A DNA stretch of 64,000 nucleotides, from positions 62,001-126,000 of the forward strand of contig NZ_JAETWB010000009.1 in the NCBI RefSeq assembly GCF_016773205.1, in the 5' to 3' direction. This DNA comes from Belnapia arida. GTDB taxonomy: Bacteria; Pseudomonadota; Alphaproteobacteria; Acetobacterales; Acetobacteraceae. The stretch's first letter is position 1; every line of letters begins with the position of its first letter. The translations under genes were made by a program, and so were the position numbers. The notes under the pieces are model-generated. The model saw nothing but the letters and a program-made list of their open reading frames with translations, did no database searches and was not told the origin of the DNA. Below are positions 8,948 through 17,808 of the stretch, one piece after another.

Positions 8948-9806
8948 GGTGCCGGCCGCGGCCGATGATGAGGTGGTCGTGCAGCGCGATGCCGAGCACG
9001 CCGACCGCCGCCTTCACCTCCGCCGTCATGGCGACATCCTCCCGCGAGGGCGTCGGGTCGCCCGAGGGGTGGTTGTGCACCAGGATCAGCGCCGTCGCAT
9101 GCAGCTCCAGCGCGCGCTTCACCACCTCGCGCGGATAGACCGGCGTGTGGTTCACCGTGCCGCGCGCCTGCGCCTCGTCGGCGATCAGCCGGTTGCGGGT
9201 GTCGAGGAAGAGGATGCGGAACTGCTCGATCTTCTCCTCCGCCAGCACGGCGGTGAGGTAGCCGATCAGTCGTTCCCAGTTGTTCAGGATGGGCCGGTCC
9301 ATCTCCTCGGCCCGCGCCAGGCGGAGGGAGGAGGCCTGCACCAGCTTCAGCGCCGCGACGCTGTGCGGGCCGAGGCCGCGCGTCGCCATCAGCTGGTCCT
9401 GCGGCGCGGCGAGCACGGCGCCGAAGCTGCCGAAGCGGTTGATGAGCGCCTTGGCCAGCGGCTTGGTGTCGCCCTTGGGCATGGCGAAGAAGAGCAGCAT
9501 CTCCAGCAGCTCGTAATCGGCCAGCGCCTCCGCCCCGCGCTCCAGCAGCTTCTCCCGCATCCGCGCGCGGTGGCCATGCGGGCCGGTGCTGGGGAAGGCC
9601 AGCTCGGCCGGGATGCGGGTGGGGAAGGGCGCCTCCATCCGCTCGGGCGCCGGCGTCTCGGCGGCCGGCGCCCGGTCGAAGGCGACCGGCGCGACGCCCT
9701 CATGGAAACCGCGAGGCGACGGCGCCGCGTCATCGCCCCTGGTTTGCAGCCACTTCCTCAGCCACACCGCACCCCGCCTCCTGCCGGGTGGGGCGATCAT
9801 GCCCAT
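8919..9806 (-). CDS. radC: RadC family JAB/MPN-type protein
   Basis: A 295-residue RadC homologue with a C-terminal JAMM-type metal site, HNHPSGDPTPSREDV, and the upstream FLDTRNRLIADE and VYPREVVK segments typical of the family. A helix-hairpin-helix-like region (ATRGLGPHSVAALK) precedes it. About 60 variable residues extend the N-terminus. The historic DNA-repair assignment of RadC is doubtful; the fold predicts a metallo-hydrolase and the biological role is unsettled. Two close ATGs (9806 and 9800) are possible starts. The gene is divergent from the TetR gene across an AT-rich spacer and converges on the CHASE3 kinase gene. Confidence 0.9.
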   Translation of the reverse strand: MGMIAPPGRRRGAVWLRKWLQTRGDDAAPSPRGFHEGVAPVAFDRAPAAETPAPERMEAPFPTRIPAELAFPSTGPHGHRARMREKLLERGAEALADYELLEMLLFFAMPKGDTKPLAKALINRFGSFGAVLAAPQDQLMATRGLGPHSVAALKLVQASSLRLARAEEMDRPILNNWERLIGYLTAVLAEEKIEQFRILFLDTRNRLIADEAQARGTVNHTPVYPREVVKRALELHATALILVHNHPSGDPTPSREDVAMTAEVKAAVGVLGIALHDHLIIGRGRHLSFRREGLL

Positions 9807-9871
9807 ATCGATGCAAATGTAAAACGTTTATTCGGGACGATGAATGATGGTGCGGTAGCAAGTAGACGAGA

Positions 9872-9893
9872 CATTCTAAAACGTGCATTCTAA
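9872..9893 (+). promoter_or_regulatory. Direct repeat upstream of the TetR gene
   Basis: The octamer CATTCTAA occurs twice, at 9872-9879 and 9886-9893, a 14-bp spacing, ending 5 bp before the TetR ATG. The 90-bp radC/TetR spacer is conspicuously AT-rich for this genome and also holds an AAACGTTT palindrome. Autoregulation is a fair guess from position; no promoter boxes could be set confidently. Confidence 0.35.
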
Positions 9894-9898
9894 TTGGC

Positions 9899-10480
9899 AT
9901 GGTCAGGACGGCGCGCTTCTCCGAGGACGACTTCATCGAGGCGACGATGGCGCAGGTCGCCGAGGGCGGCCCCCCCGCGGCCACGATGCAGGCCATCGCC
10001 CGACGGGTGGGAGCGCCCACGGGCTCGATCTACCATCGCTTCGAGTCGCGGGCAGCCATGCTTGGTGCCGCCTGGAACGCCGCCTACGCCTCCTTCACCG
10101 CGGCGCTGGCGCCGCTGCTGCGGGCGGGCCGTCCCCGCGACGCGGCGCTGGCCATCCTGCCCTGGGCCCGGGAGCACGAACGCCGCGCCCGCTTCCTGCT
10201 CCTGCACGAGCCCGTCGCCCTGTTCGAGGACACCCCGCCGCCGGCGCCGCTGCGGGCGGAGCTGGAGCGGCTGGAGGAGAGTTTCGACGACGCCTTCCGC
10301 GCCTGCGTCGCCACCCGCGGCGACGGCGCCCTCCGCGAGGAGGATCTGGCGCGGGCCAAATTCCTGATCTTCGACGCGCCGATCGCCATCCTCCGCCCCC
10401 ATCTCATGCGCGGCGGCCCGTTGCCGCCCTTCGCGGAGCGGATGATCGCCGAGCTTCATGCCGGGATGCCCATCGGGTAA
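9899..10480 (+). CDS. TetR/AcrR family transcriptional regulator
   Basis: A 193-residue one-component regulator. The N-terminal DNA-binding domain includes the helix-turn-helix MQAIARRVGAPTGSIYHRF (residues about 31-49), with the typical YHRF recognition-helix end. The C-terminal helical region should bind a ligand; it resembles no specific subfamily I can name. No good Shine-Dalgarno precedes the ATG. The next gene, map, starts 38 bp downstream on the same strand. Targets are unknown; the divergent radC and its own promoter are the nearest candidates. Confidence 0.88.
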   Translation: MVRTARFSEDDFIEATMAQVAEGGPPAATMQAIARRVGAPTGSIYHRFESRAAMLGAAWNAAYASFTAALAPLLRAGRPRDAALAILPWAREHERRARFLLLHEPVALFEDTPPPAPLRAELERLEESFDDAFRACVATRGDGALREEDLARAKFLIFDAPIAILRPHLMRGGPLPPFAERMIAELHAGMPIG

Positions 10481-10518
10481 GGGCGCCCCCTTCCTTCCCC
10501 CAGGCCGACGGAGTGCCG

Positions 10519-11295
10519 ATGGACGACCCCGCCCAGCGCCGCAGCATCAAGCTCCACGCCGCGGAGGATTTCGCCCCGATGCGGCGGGCGGGTCGGCTTG
10601 TCGCGGCCGCCCTCGACATGATCGCCGCCCACGTCCGGCCGGGCATCACCACGGCCGAGCTCGACCGCCTCTGCCATGAATTCGTGCTGGACCACGGGGC
10701 CAGGCCCGCCTCGCTGGGCTACAACGGCTATGCCCACGCGACCTGCATCTCGCTCAACCATGTCGTCTGCCACGGCATCCCCGGCGAGCGGCGGCTGGCG
10801 GAGGGCGACATCCTCAACATCGACCTGGCGGTGGTGCTCGACGGCTGGCATGGCGACAGCAGCCGCATGTACGGCGTCGGCAAGGTCGGCACCCGCGCCG
10901 CCCGCCTCATGGAGGTGGCGCGGGAGGCGATGATGTGCGGCATCGCGGCGATCCGCCCGGGTGCCACGGTCGGGGATATCGGCCATGCCATCCAGCGCCA
11001 TGTGGAGGCGGAGCGCTTCAGCGTCGTCCGCGACTTTTGCGGCCACGGCCTGGGTCGCGTCTACCACGACGCGCCGAACATCCTGAACTACGGCCGCCGG
11101 GGCGAGGGGGCCCGGTTGCGCCCCGGCATGTTCCTGACCGTCGAGCCGATGGTGAATGCGGGACGGCCGGAGGTGAAGGTCCTGAGCGACGGCTGGACGG
11201 CCGTGACGCGGGACCGGAGCCTCTCCGCGCAATTCGAGCACAGCGTCGGCGTGACCGAGGCGGGATGCGAGATCTTCACCCTGTCGGAGGGCTGA
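10519..11295 (+). CDS. map: Methionine aminopeptidase type I
   Basis: A 258-residue type I methionine aminopeptidase, which removes the initiator Met from nascent proteins in the cytosol. The dinuclear metal ligands are visible in DLAVVLDGWHGD (two Asp), the histidine in GHGLGRVYHDAPN, the glutamate in FLTVEPMVN and the glutamate in FEHSVGVTEAG. The substrate-pocket histidine is in NHVVCHGIPG. The ATG at 10519 was chosen because the protein aligns from there; the long open frame upstream lies over the TetR gene. The 3' end overlaps the convergent HWE kinase by 20 bp. The position after a TetR gene suggests a second, non-essential Map copy in the genome, which is inference. Confidence 0.93.
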   Translation: MDDPAQRRSIKLHAAEDFAPMRRAGRLVAAALDMIAAHVRPGITTAELDRLCHEFVLDHGARPASLGYNGYAHATCISLNHVVCHGIPGERRLAEGDILNIDLAVVLDGWHGDSSRMYGVGKVGTRAARLMEVAREAMMCGIAAIRPGATVGDIGHAIQRHVEAERFSVVRDFCGHGLGRVYHDAPNILNYGRRGEGARLRPGMFLTVEPMVNAGRPEVKVLSDGWTAVTRDRSLSAQFEHSVGVTEAGCEIFTLSEG

Positions 11296-13273
11296 AAGGC
11301 AATCTCCGCTCCGGCGCCTCCTCCGCCGCCAACACCCGCGCGGCCGGCAGCAGGATCTCGCAGCGCAGCCCCCCTGGCTCCCAGTGCTGCTCCACGCTGC
11401 CGCCGAGCTGCCGCGCCAGCGTCGCCTGGAGGACGCGCGTGCCGAAGCCGCTGTCCTGCGGCGGGGCCACGACCGGCGGCCCGCCGCTCTCCTGCCAGCT
11501 CATGTGCAGCCGCCCCGGCGGTCCGGCCAGGACCTCCCAGCGCAGCAGCAGCCGCCCTTCCGCCCGCGAGAGCGCGCCGTATTTGGTCGCATTGGTCGCC
11601 AGCTCGTGCACCGCCATGGCCAGCGCCTGCACTGCATTGGCGCCGATGGTGAGCGTTGCCCCCTCCAGCCGCACCTGCCCCCGGCTGCCGTCGAGGAAGG
11701 GGGCCAGCTCCCCGCGCAGCAGCGTGGCGAGATCGACGCCCTGCCACTGCGTCTGCGACAGCAGCGCCAGCGCCTGGGCGAGGGCGGTGATCCGCCCGTC
11801 GACCCGCTCGACATAGCTCGGCAGGTCGGGCGCCCGGGTCAGCCGCAGCGCCGCGCGGGCGGTGGCCAGCGCGTTCTTGGCGCGGTGATCGACCTCGCGC
11901 ATCAGCAGGTCGCGCCGCATCTCGGCCTCCCGCTGCTCGGAGATGTCCTCCACCAGCACGACGACCCGGCCCGCCTCGCCCGGCAGGGGCGCGGAGGAGA
12001 TGCGCACCGGCAGGCGCGAGCCGTCGGGCCGTTCGTATTCCTTCTCGTAGGGGCTCCACCAGCCGCGGGCGCGGGCCTCGGCGACGGCCTGCTCGTCGCG
12101 GACCAGGTGCTCCGGCGGGGTGACGCGCCGCCAGTCCCAGCTTCCGGCCTCAAATTCGGCCCGGCTGCCGCCGGTCATCTCCAGCAGCCGGTCGTTGCAG
12201 AGCAGCGTCTCGCCGGTGGCGAGGTCGAAGACCGACATGCCGACCGCCCGGCTTTCGAAGACGCCGCGGAACCGCGCCTCGGCCGCCTGCCTTGCCTCGG
12301 CCGCGGCGCGGGCGGCTGCCTCGCGGGCCAGCGCCGCCTCCGCCGCCTTCGCCGCCCGGGCCTGGCGCAGCGCCAGCCAGGCGCTGCCGAGCAGCGTCAG
12401 CGCCGCCGCCAGCGCCACCAGCCCATAGGCCCGCAGATTGGCCCGCCACCGCCCGAGCAGCGCGTCGGCGTCGGCGCCGAAGCTGACGTAGACCGGCCAC
12501 CGCCCGATTCGGCGATAGGCGAAGATGCGGTCCTTCCCATCGAGGCTCGAGACATCACGGTCGAGCCCCCGCTCCGGCCGGCGCTCGATGGCGCGCAGCA
12601 GCGGGCTGCCCGGGGCAAGCCGGGTCGAGGCGTCGCGCCCCGGGTCGCGCGCGAGCAGGGCGCCATCCATGCGCGCCAGCAGCGCCGCGTGGGGAAAGGG
12701 CGGCGCCGCCTCGCGGAAGAAATGCGAGAAGTAGTCCGGGCTCAGCGAGACGTGGATGGTGCCGGGGAAGCGGCCGTCCGGCCCCCGCCGCCGGCGGCTG
12801 ACCGCGAAGGAGGCGATGGTGGTCGCCCGGCCGCTGAAGGCGGCGCTGACATAGGTGCCGGCCTCCGCATTGTCGCGCTGGGCGGCGAAGAAATCGCGGT
12901 CCCGGATGCTGGTGCTGCGGTCCCAGCCCTGGCTGCCCGCCAGCACATAGCCCCGCGCATCCGCCACCCAGACCGAGACGATCTGGTCGAGCGGCTGCTT
13001 CACCGCGGCAAGGAAGGCGCTGACCTCCGGTCCGGCGATCCGCTCGTCGTCCATCCCCTCGATCCGGTCCTGCACCCGGTCGAGCAGCAGGTCGGCGGTG
13101 TCGAACACCTTGGCGACATGCTCATGCATGACTGCCGTGGTGCGCTCCACCGTCTCGGTGCCCTCGCGCAGCACCTCGCCGCGGTTCCACCAGGCGGCCA
13201 CGCCGAAGACGGCGGCCGGCACCAGCACCGCGGCGATGAGGACGACCTGCTGGAAGCGCGTGGCGGACAGCAT
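11276..13273 (-). CDS. HWE-family membrane sensor kinase with periplasmic sensor and PAS domain
   Basis: A 665-residue sensor kinase. A first helix (VVLIAAVLVPAAVFGVAAWW, about 10-29) is followed by a roughly 250-residue periplasmic sensor resembling a double Cache domain, a second helix (YGLVALAAALTLLGSAWLAL), an Ala/Arg-rich coiled coil, a PAS domain (GVFESRAVGMSVFDL) and an HWE kinase. The kinase has H-box MREVDHRAKNALA, N-box AVHELATNATKYGAL and the family's WQESGGPPV motif. No receiver is fused or adjacent, so its partner lies elsewhere. In alphaproteobacteria HWE kinases often feed the general stress response, but nothing here ties this one to that pathway. It converges on map with a 20-bp overlap. 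Confidence 0.9.
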   Translation of the reverse strand: MLSATRFQQVVLIAAVLVPAAVFGVAAWWNRGEVLREGTETVERTTAVMHEHVAKVFDTADLLLDRVQDRIEGMDDERIAGPEVSAFLAAVKQPLDQIVSVWVADARGYVLAGSQGWDRSTSIRDRDFFAAQRDNAEAGTYVSAAFSGRATTIASFAVSRRRRGPDGRFPGTIHVSLSPDYFSHFFREAAPPFPHAALLARMDGALLARDPGRDASTRLAPGSPLLRAIERRPERGLDRDVSSLDGKDRIFAYRRIGRWPVYVSFGADADALLGRWRANLRAYGLVALAAALTLLGSAWLALRQARAAKAAEAALAREAAARAAAEARQAAEARFRGVFESRAVGMSVFDLATGETLLCNDRLLEMTGGSRAEFEAGSWDWRRVTPPEHLVRDEQAVAEARARGWWSPYEKEYERPDGSRLPVRISSAPLPGEAGRVVVLVEDISEQREAEMRRDLLMREVDHRAKNALATARAALRLTRAPDLPSYVERVDGRITALAQALALLSQTQWQGVDLATLLRGELAPFLDGSRGQVRLEGATLTIGANAVQALAMAVHELATNATKYGALSRAEGRLLLRWEVLAGPPGRLHMSWQESGGPPVVAPPQDSGFGTRVLQATLARQLGGSVEQHWEPGGLRCEILLPAARVLAAEEAPERRLPFSPPTG

Positions 13274-13407
13274 CGGGGCCGGTCGGGATCCTGCTGGCGG
13301 TGGGGTGTGGTCAGGCCAGCCGATTCTCCAACCGGCTCACGGTTTCGCGCGGGTTCGATGTGCCTGAGCGGCGGCGGCAAAGGCAATGGGCATTTTGCTG
13401 CCCGCGC

Positions 13408-14883
13408 TCACGCCACCGCTTCCTCCTCCGGGTGTCCCGGTGCCGTCTCCCAGCCGGGCCCGGCGATGGTGACGATGCGCCGGCCCGTCAGGTCCGGCCT
13501 GGTGACGATCGCCCCCCGCTCCTCGACGAAGGCCAGTGCCCGCCGCGCCCGGCTGGCCGAGCGGGTGCCATAGGCGCGCGCGATGGCGGCATCCGACGGG
13601 CAAGGGGCCCCCGCCAGCGCCGCCCGCGCCAGCAGCAGGAAGACGCCCTGGAGATCCTCCGGCAGCGGCGCCGCCCGCGCCATCGCTTCTGCCCAGTCCT
13701 CGCCCTCGGCCATCTCGGCGGGCACCCCGGCCTTGCCGACAGCCAGCAGCCGGCGGAAGGCCCCCATGTCGGGCAGCTTGCTGCCGATCTGCTCGATCCG
13801 GCACCGCACCAGGAAGTCCTGGTAGAGCACCGCGGCCGGGCGATAGCCGCTGTCCGGGTCGGCCAGCACCTGGCGCATCACCGCCTCCAGCCGCCTCTGC
13901 CGCTCGGCCTGCTGCTCGACGGAGGGCGGCGGCAGGGCAGGGGGCGGCGCCGGCCGCGCGGCGGCGAGCTGGGCGAGAATGTCCGGCGGCGGGGGAGGGG
14001 GCGCGCGGCGCGGCCGGGGCGCCTCGGCCGCCGGCGGCTGGAGGATCAGCGCCCGCGCATCCTCCAGCGGCTGGCTCGGCAGCGGCGTCAGCTTCGGCGC
14101 CGCGCCGCGTGATTCCGTCTCCACCGCGCCGATCCTGACCGGCAGCGGCCGCCGGGCCAGCGCCGGCCCGAGCGCCACGAAATGCCCCTGCCTGAGGTCG
14201 CGGAACATCTCCGCCTGCCGCTTCTCCATCCCGAGCAGGTCGGCGGCGCGCGTCATGTCGATGTCGAGGAAGGTGCGCCCCATCAGGAAATTGCTGGCCT
14301 CGGCGGCCACGTTCTTGGCGAGCTTCGCCAGCCGCTGCGTGGCGATGATCCCGGCCAGCCCCCGCTTCCGCCCGCGGCACATCAGGTTGGTCATGGCACC
14401 GAGCGAGACCTTCCGCGCCTCGTCCGCCACCTCGCCGGCCGCCATCGGGGCGAAGAGCTGCGCCTCGTCCACCACCACCAGCATCGGCGTCCAATGCGCC
14501 CGCTCGGCATCGAACAGCCCGCCGAGGAAGGCCGCGGCCCGGCGCATCTGCCCCTCGGTATCGAGCCCCTCGAGGTTGAGGATGACGGAGACCCGGTGCT
14601 GGCGGATGCGCTCCGCCGCCAGCTGCAACCCGGCCTCGGAATGCCCCGCCGCATCGATCACGAGATGGCCGAAGCGGTCGGCGAGCGTGACGAAATCCCC
14701 CTCCGGGTCGATCACCGCCTGCTGCACCCAAGGCGCGCTGCCCTCCAGCAGCCGGCGCAGCAGGTGGGACTTGCCCGAGCCGGAATTGCCCTGGACCAGC
14801 AGGCGGGTGGCCAGCAGCTCCTCGAGGTCCATCAGGGCGGGGGCGCCGGCTTCCGTCTGGCCGAGATCGATGCGGACCGTCAT
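13408..14883 (-). CDS. HerA/DUF87-like P-loop ATPase
   Basis: A 491-residue ATPase. Walker A is GNSGSGKS (32-39), followed by VIDPEGDFVTLADRF (the helicase HerA central-domain signature) and Walker B VVVDEAQLFAP. A conserved MCRGRKRGLAGIIATQRLAKL segment matches the HerA/VirB4/FtsK group. The C-terminal third is Pro/Ala-rich, then holds a winged-helix-like domain. Family members pump or resect DNA, or act with NurA nucleases; no nuclease gene is adjacent. The ATG at 14883 is used because the homologous region starts there. It is divergent from the CheZ-like gene. The biological role is unknown. Confidence 0.82.
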   Translation of the reverse strand: MTVRIDLGQTEAGAPALMDLEELLATRLLVQGNSGSGKSHLLRRLLEGSAPWVQQAVIDPEGDFVTLADRFGHLVIDAAGHSEAGLQLAAERIRQHRVSVILNLEGLDTEGQMRRAAAFLGGLFDAERAHWTPMLVVVDEAQLFAPMAAGEVADEARKVSLGAMTNLMCRGRKRGLAGIIATQRLAKLAKNVAAEASNFLMGRTFLDIDMTRAADLLGMEKRQAEMFRDLRQGHFVALGPALARRPLPVRIGAVETESRGAAPKLTPLPSQPLEDARALILQPPAAEAPRPRRAPPPPPPDILAQLAAARPAPPPALPPPSVEQQAERQRRLEAVMRQVLADPDSGYRPAAVLYQDFLVRCRIEQIGSKLPDMGAFRRLLAVGKAGVPAEMAEGEDWAEAMARAAPLPEDLQGVFLLLARAALAGAPCPSDAAIARAYGTRSASRARRALAFVEERGAIVTRPDLTGRRIVTIAGPGWETAPGHPEEEAVA

Positions 14884-14979
14884 GGGGCGGTGGTAGCGCA
14901 GCGGCGCGCTTCCATAAACAGGGTCTTCATTCTTCCGCTGGCATGATCCGCCCGGGTTCAGGGCCGGGAGAGGTGGGCG

Positions 14980-15579
14980 ATGCAGGTTGGAACCGCCGGG
15001 GAGGTGCTGGCGCTCCGCGCCGAGATGGGCGGCATGTTCTCCGAGCTGCGCGCCTTCGTCGACCGCCGCATCGCCGAGCTGAGCGCCGAGGTCCATGCCA
15101 CGGTCCAGCTCGTCGACTTTTCGGAGGAGAACCTCTCGGGCCAGCTCGGCCGCATCCACGAGCAGATCGCGACGCTGATCGCTATCCCCGCCGCCACCAC
15201 CCGCAACAGCGGCGTGGAGCTGGAGGCGGTGGTCCAGGCGACGGAGGCTGCCGCCAACACCATCATGGAGGCCGCCGAGGCCATCCAGGACTGGCTCACC
15301 AGCGACCGCAAGGACGAGGCCTCGCTCCGCCTGGTCTCGGAGAAGGTCAGCTCCATCTTCGAGGCCTGCTCCTTCCAGGACGTCACCGGCCAGCGCATCC
15401 GCCGCGCCATCCAGCACCTCCAGCAGGTCGAGCAGATGCTGGAGGGGATGATCCCAGGCACCGCCGCCCCGGTCGAGACGGTCGAGGTGAAGGCAGTGAG
15501 GCACACGGTCGCCGAGCCGGAATCCGCCGGCCCCGACCTCGCCCAGACCGAGATCGACCGCCTGCTAAACGATTTCTGA
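14980..15579 (+). CDS. cheZ: CheZ-like protein phosphatase
   Basis: A 199-residue, mostly helical protein with the CheZ active-site motif [13 protein letters not shown]. The Asp and Gln correspond to the catalytic pair that dephosphorylates CheY-P. It ends with a short acidic amphipathic tail ([10 protein letters not shown]) like the CheY-binding C-terminus of CheZ, separated by a low-complexity linker. The long N-terminal helices should form the CheZ-type hairpin dimer. No chemotaxis genes are adjacent, so it may serve a distant che operon or another response regulator. The ATG follows GGGAGAGG. It lies upstream of hemA, which appears to have its own promoter. Confidence 0.82.
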   Translation: MQVGTAGEVLALRAEMGGMFSELRAFVDRRIAELSAEVHATVQLVDFSEENLSGQLGRIHEQIATLIAIPAATTRNSGVELEAVVQATEAAANTIMEAAEAIQDWLTSDRKDEASLRLVSEKVSSIFEACSFQDVTGQRIRRAIQHLQQVEQMLEGMIPGTAAPVETVEVKAVRHTVAEPESAGPDLAQTEIDRLLNDF

Positions 15580-15622
15580 CGGCGGGGCCCGCTCCATGAA
15601 TGGCAGGGTTGCGCAGGATCAA

Positions 15623-15651
15623 TTGGCATTTGCCGCCGATGCGGACATATG
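15623..15651 (+). promoter_or_regulatory. Candidate sigma-70-type promoter for hemA
   Basis: TTGGCA at 15623-15628 and CATATG at 15646-15651 are separated by 17 bp, ending 16 bp before the hemA ATG at 15668. It lies in the 88-bp cheZ-hemA gap, which is less GC-rich than the flanking genes. The call rests on consensus match and position only. Confidence 0.4.
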
Positions 15652-15667
15652 GCGGAACACACCGCCG

Positions 15668-16906
15668 ATGCCGGACCCGATGCACACGCGCCAAGCTTTC
15701 CTCGCCCATTGCCAGGCCCATCTCGGCGAGCTGCGCCGCGAGGGGCGGTACCGCGAATTCGCCCATCTGGAGAAATTGTCCGGGCGATTCCCGCTCTACC
15801 GCTGGCACGCGCCGCAAGGGGTCCGGGAGGTCACCGTCTGGTCCTCCAACGACTATCTCGGCATGGGGGCGCATCCGCAGGTGCTCGCCGCCGCCACCCG
15901 GGCGGTCGAGGAGCATGGCGCAGGCGCCGGGGGCACCCGCAACATCTCCGGCACCTCGCCCCTGCATGTGGCGCTGGAGGCGGAGCTCGCCTCGCTGCAC
16001 GGCAAGGGGGCCGCGCTGCTCTTCGGCAGCGGCTACATCGCCAACCAGGCCGGCATCGCCGCGGTGCTGGAGGCGCTGCCCGGCTTCATCGTCTTCTCCG
16101 ACGCCAAGAACCACGCCTCGATGATCGCCGGGATGCGCGGCGCCAAGGGCGCCGGGCGCGTCATCTGGCGCCACAACGACCTCGCCGACCTGGAGGCCAA
16201 GCTGGCCGCCGCGCCCCCTGGCGCGCCGAAGCTGATCGCCTTCGAGAGCGTCTATTCCATGGATGGCGACATCGCCCCGATCGGCGCCATCTGCGACCTG
16301 GCCGAACGCTACGGCGCCATGACCTATCTCGACGAGGTCCATGCCGTCGGCCTCTATGGCGCGACCGGCGGCGGCATCTCGGAGCGGGACGGCGTGGCCC
16401 ATCGCGTCGACCTGATCGAGGGCACGCTGGCCAAGGGCTTCGGCGTCTTCGGCGGCTATCTCGCCGGCGATGCCGCCATGGTGGACTACATCCGCAGCAC
16501 GGCGGGCGGGCTGATCTTCACGACGGCCCTGCCACCCGCCGTCGCCGCCGCCGCGCTGGCGAGCGTCCGCCTGCTGAAGCGCGACGAGGCCCGGCGCGCG
16601 GCGCTGGCCGAGCGCGCCACGGCGCTCAAATCCGCCCTCGATGCCGCTGGCCTGCCGCGCATCCCGGGGCCGAGCCACATCGTCCCCGTCTGGGTCGGCG
16701 AGGCGGAGCTCTGCCGCCAGGTCGCGCGCCGCCTGCTCGAGGAGCACGCCATCTACGCCACGCCGATCAACTACCCCACCGTCCCGCGCGGCACCGAGCG
16801 CCTCCGCCTCTGCGCCACGCCCTTCCACACCGATGCGATGATGGCGGCGCTGGTCACCGCGCTCCGCGCCGTGCTGCCGACCGGGCTCAGGCAGGCGGCG
16901 GAATAA
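15668..16906 (+). CDS. hemA: 5-aminolevulinate synthase
   Basis: A 412-residue PLP enzyme that condenses glycine with succinyl-CoA to 5-aminolevulinate, the first step of tetrapyrrole synthesis in alphaproteobacteria. Diagnostic segments are [54 protein letters not shown] and the PLP lysine in [16 protein letters not shown] (K256). The GTRNISGT and HGKGAALLF motifs favour ALA synthase over glycine C-acetyltransferase or 8-amino-7-oxononanoate synthase. The family usually has GTLGKAFG, so the Lys loop is slightly unusual. The start at 15668 (MPDPMHTRQ) is preferred; an ATG at 15680 is possible, and a longer frame to 15596 would cover the promoter. The 3' end overlaps the convergent lipoprotein gene by 20 bp. 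Confidence 0.93.
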   Translation: MPDPMHTRQAFLAHCQAHLGELRREGRYREFAHLEKLSGRFPLYRWHAPQGVREVTVWSSNDYLGMGAHPQVLAAATRAVEEHGAGAGGTRNISGTSPLHVALEAELASLHGKGAALLFGSGYIANQAGIAAVLEALPGFIVFSDAKNHASMIAGMRGAKGAGRVIWRHNDLADLEAKLAAAPPGAPKLIAFESVYSMDGDIAPIGAICDLAERYGAMTYLDEVHAVGLYGATGGGISERDGVAHRVDLIEGTLAKGFGVFGGYLAGDAAMVDYIRSTAGGLIFTTALPPAVAAAALASVRLLKRDEARRAALAERATALKSALDAAGLPRIPGPSHIVPVWVGEAELCRQVARRLLEEHAIYATPINYPTVPRGTERLRLCATPFHTDAMMAALVTALRAVLPTGLRQAAE

Positions 16907-17792
16907 CCGCCGCAGGCGCGGCCGCCCGGCCGAGGAACGCCGGCCCCTCCACCTCCGCCGCGGTGATGCCGCGGTCGAGGTCGAGCCCGGTCAGCCGCCA
17001 GTCATGCACGGCGAGCGGGAGCGGCCGCAGCAGCCGCTCATGGAACCGCGTCGGCCAGCGCACGCCCTGCCGCTCCACATGCCCCCAGGCATCCACCTCG
17101 GCCACGGCGCCGCGCGTGCCCTCCATCCCTTCCAGCCCGAAGCGCACCCGCCGCATCAGCCGCTCCTCCCGGTCGAGGAAGAGGGCGATGCGCTCCGCCC
17201 CGGAGAAGCCGAGGCCGGGGATCATCCGTCCGCGCAGCACCGCGCAGGACCAGCGCCGCCCGCCGACCGTCACCGCCTCGTCCTCGTCGCGCCCGAGGAT
17301 GGCCATGCGCGGCGCGCCCCAACCACCCGCCAGCAGCATCGGCCCGAGCAGAAAGAGCGCGTAGCCATCCGCCACCAGCGCGGCGGCGGCGCGGCGCTCC
17401 GCATCCTCCGCCGGCTCGCCGTTGAACCAGACGCGCACTTCGCCCGTCGCCCCGTCGCTGGAGCGCCGCACGACCTGCTTCCGCCCCGCCGGCCCCGCAT
17501 GGGCCTGGGCGACGATACCCTCCCGCGGCAGCAGCCGCTCCTCGGAGGTGCCGCGGAAGCCCGGGTCGACCAGGGCCGGCTGCAACCGGCCGATGATGGG
17601 TGCCCAGTCCCCGGCATAGCTGACGCTCACGTCGCGGATGCGCCGGAAGGCCTCCAGCCCATGCGCCGCGGCGCTCTCCTCCAGCAGGGCAAGCGCCTCC
17701 GGCGTGCTGGCCGCGATCGGAGCCTCGGGCAGGGGCGAGGCGCAGGCGGCCAGCGCGAGGGGGGCGAGCAGCGTGGTGCGGCGGGTCTGCAT
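16887..17792 (-). CDS. Putative lipoprotein, function unknown
   Basis: A 301-residue protein with a lipoprotein signal peptide ([15 protein letters not shown], lipobox LAAC, Cys16), so it is probably anchored in the envelope. The mature part has a conserved-looking layout ([22 protein letters not shown], then several beta-rich stretches) that resembles outer-membrane-lipoprotein-sorting-type folds, but I cannot name a family. An alternative ATG at 17804 would add four residues. It follows the nitronate monooxygenase gene by 4-16 bp on the same strand, so the two are probably cotranscribed. Function is not known. Confidence 0.75.
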   Translation of the reverse strand: MQTRRTTLLAPLALAACASPLPEAPIAASTPEALALLEESAAAHGLEAFRRIRDVSVSYAGDWAPIIGRLQPALVDPGFRGTSEERLLPREGIVAQAHAGPAGRKQVVRRSSDGATGEVRVWFNGEPAEDAERRAAAALVADGYALFLLGPMLLAGGWGAPRMAILGRDEDEAVTVGGRRWSCAVLRGRMIPGLGFSGAERIALFLDREERLMRRVRFGLEGMEGTRGAVAEVDAWGHVERQGVRWPTRFHERLLRPLPLAVHDWRLTGLDLDRGITAAEVEGPAFLGRAAAPAAVIPPPA

Positions 17793-17808
17793 GCCGTGAA
17801 GCATAACT

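Noticed and set aside
9883-10518. N-terminal extension of map upstream to 9883
   Set aside because: It lies over the TetR gene in another frame and the Map family begins at 10519.
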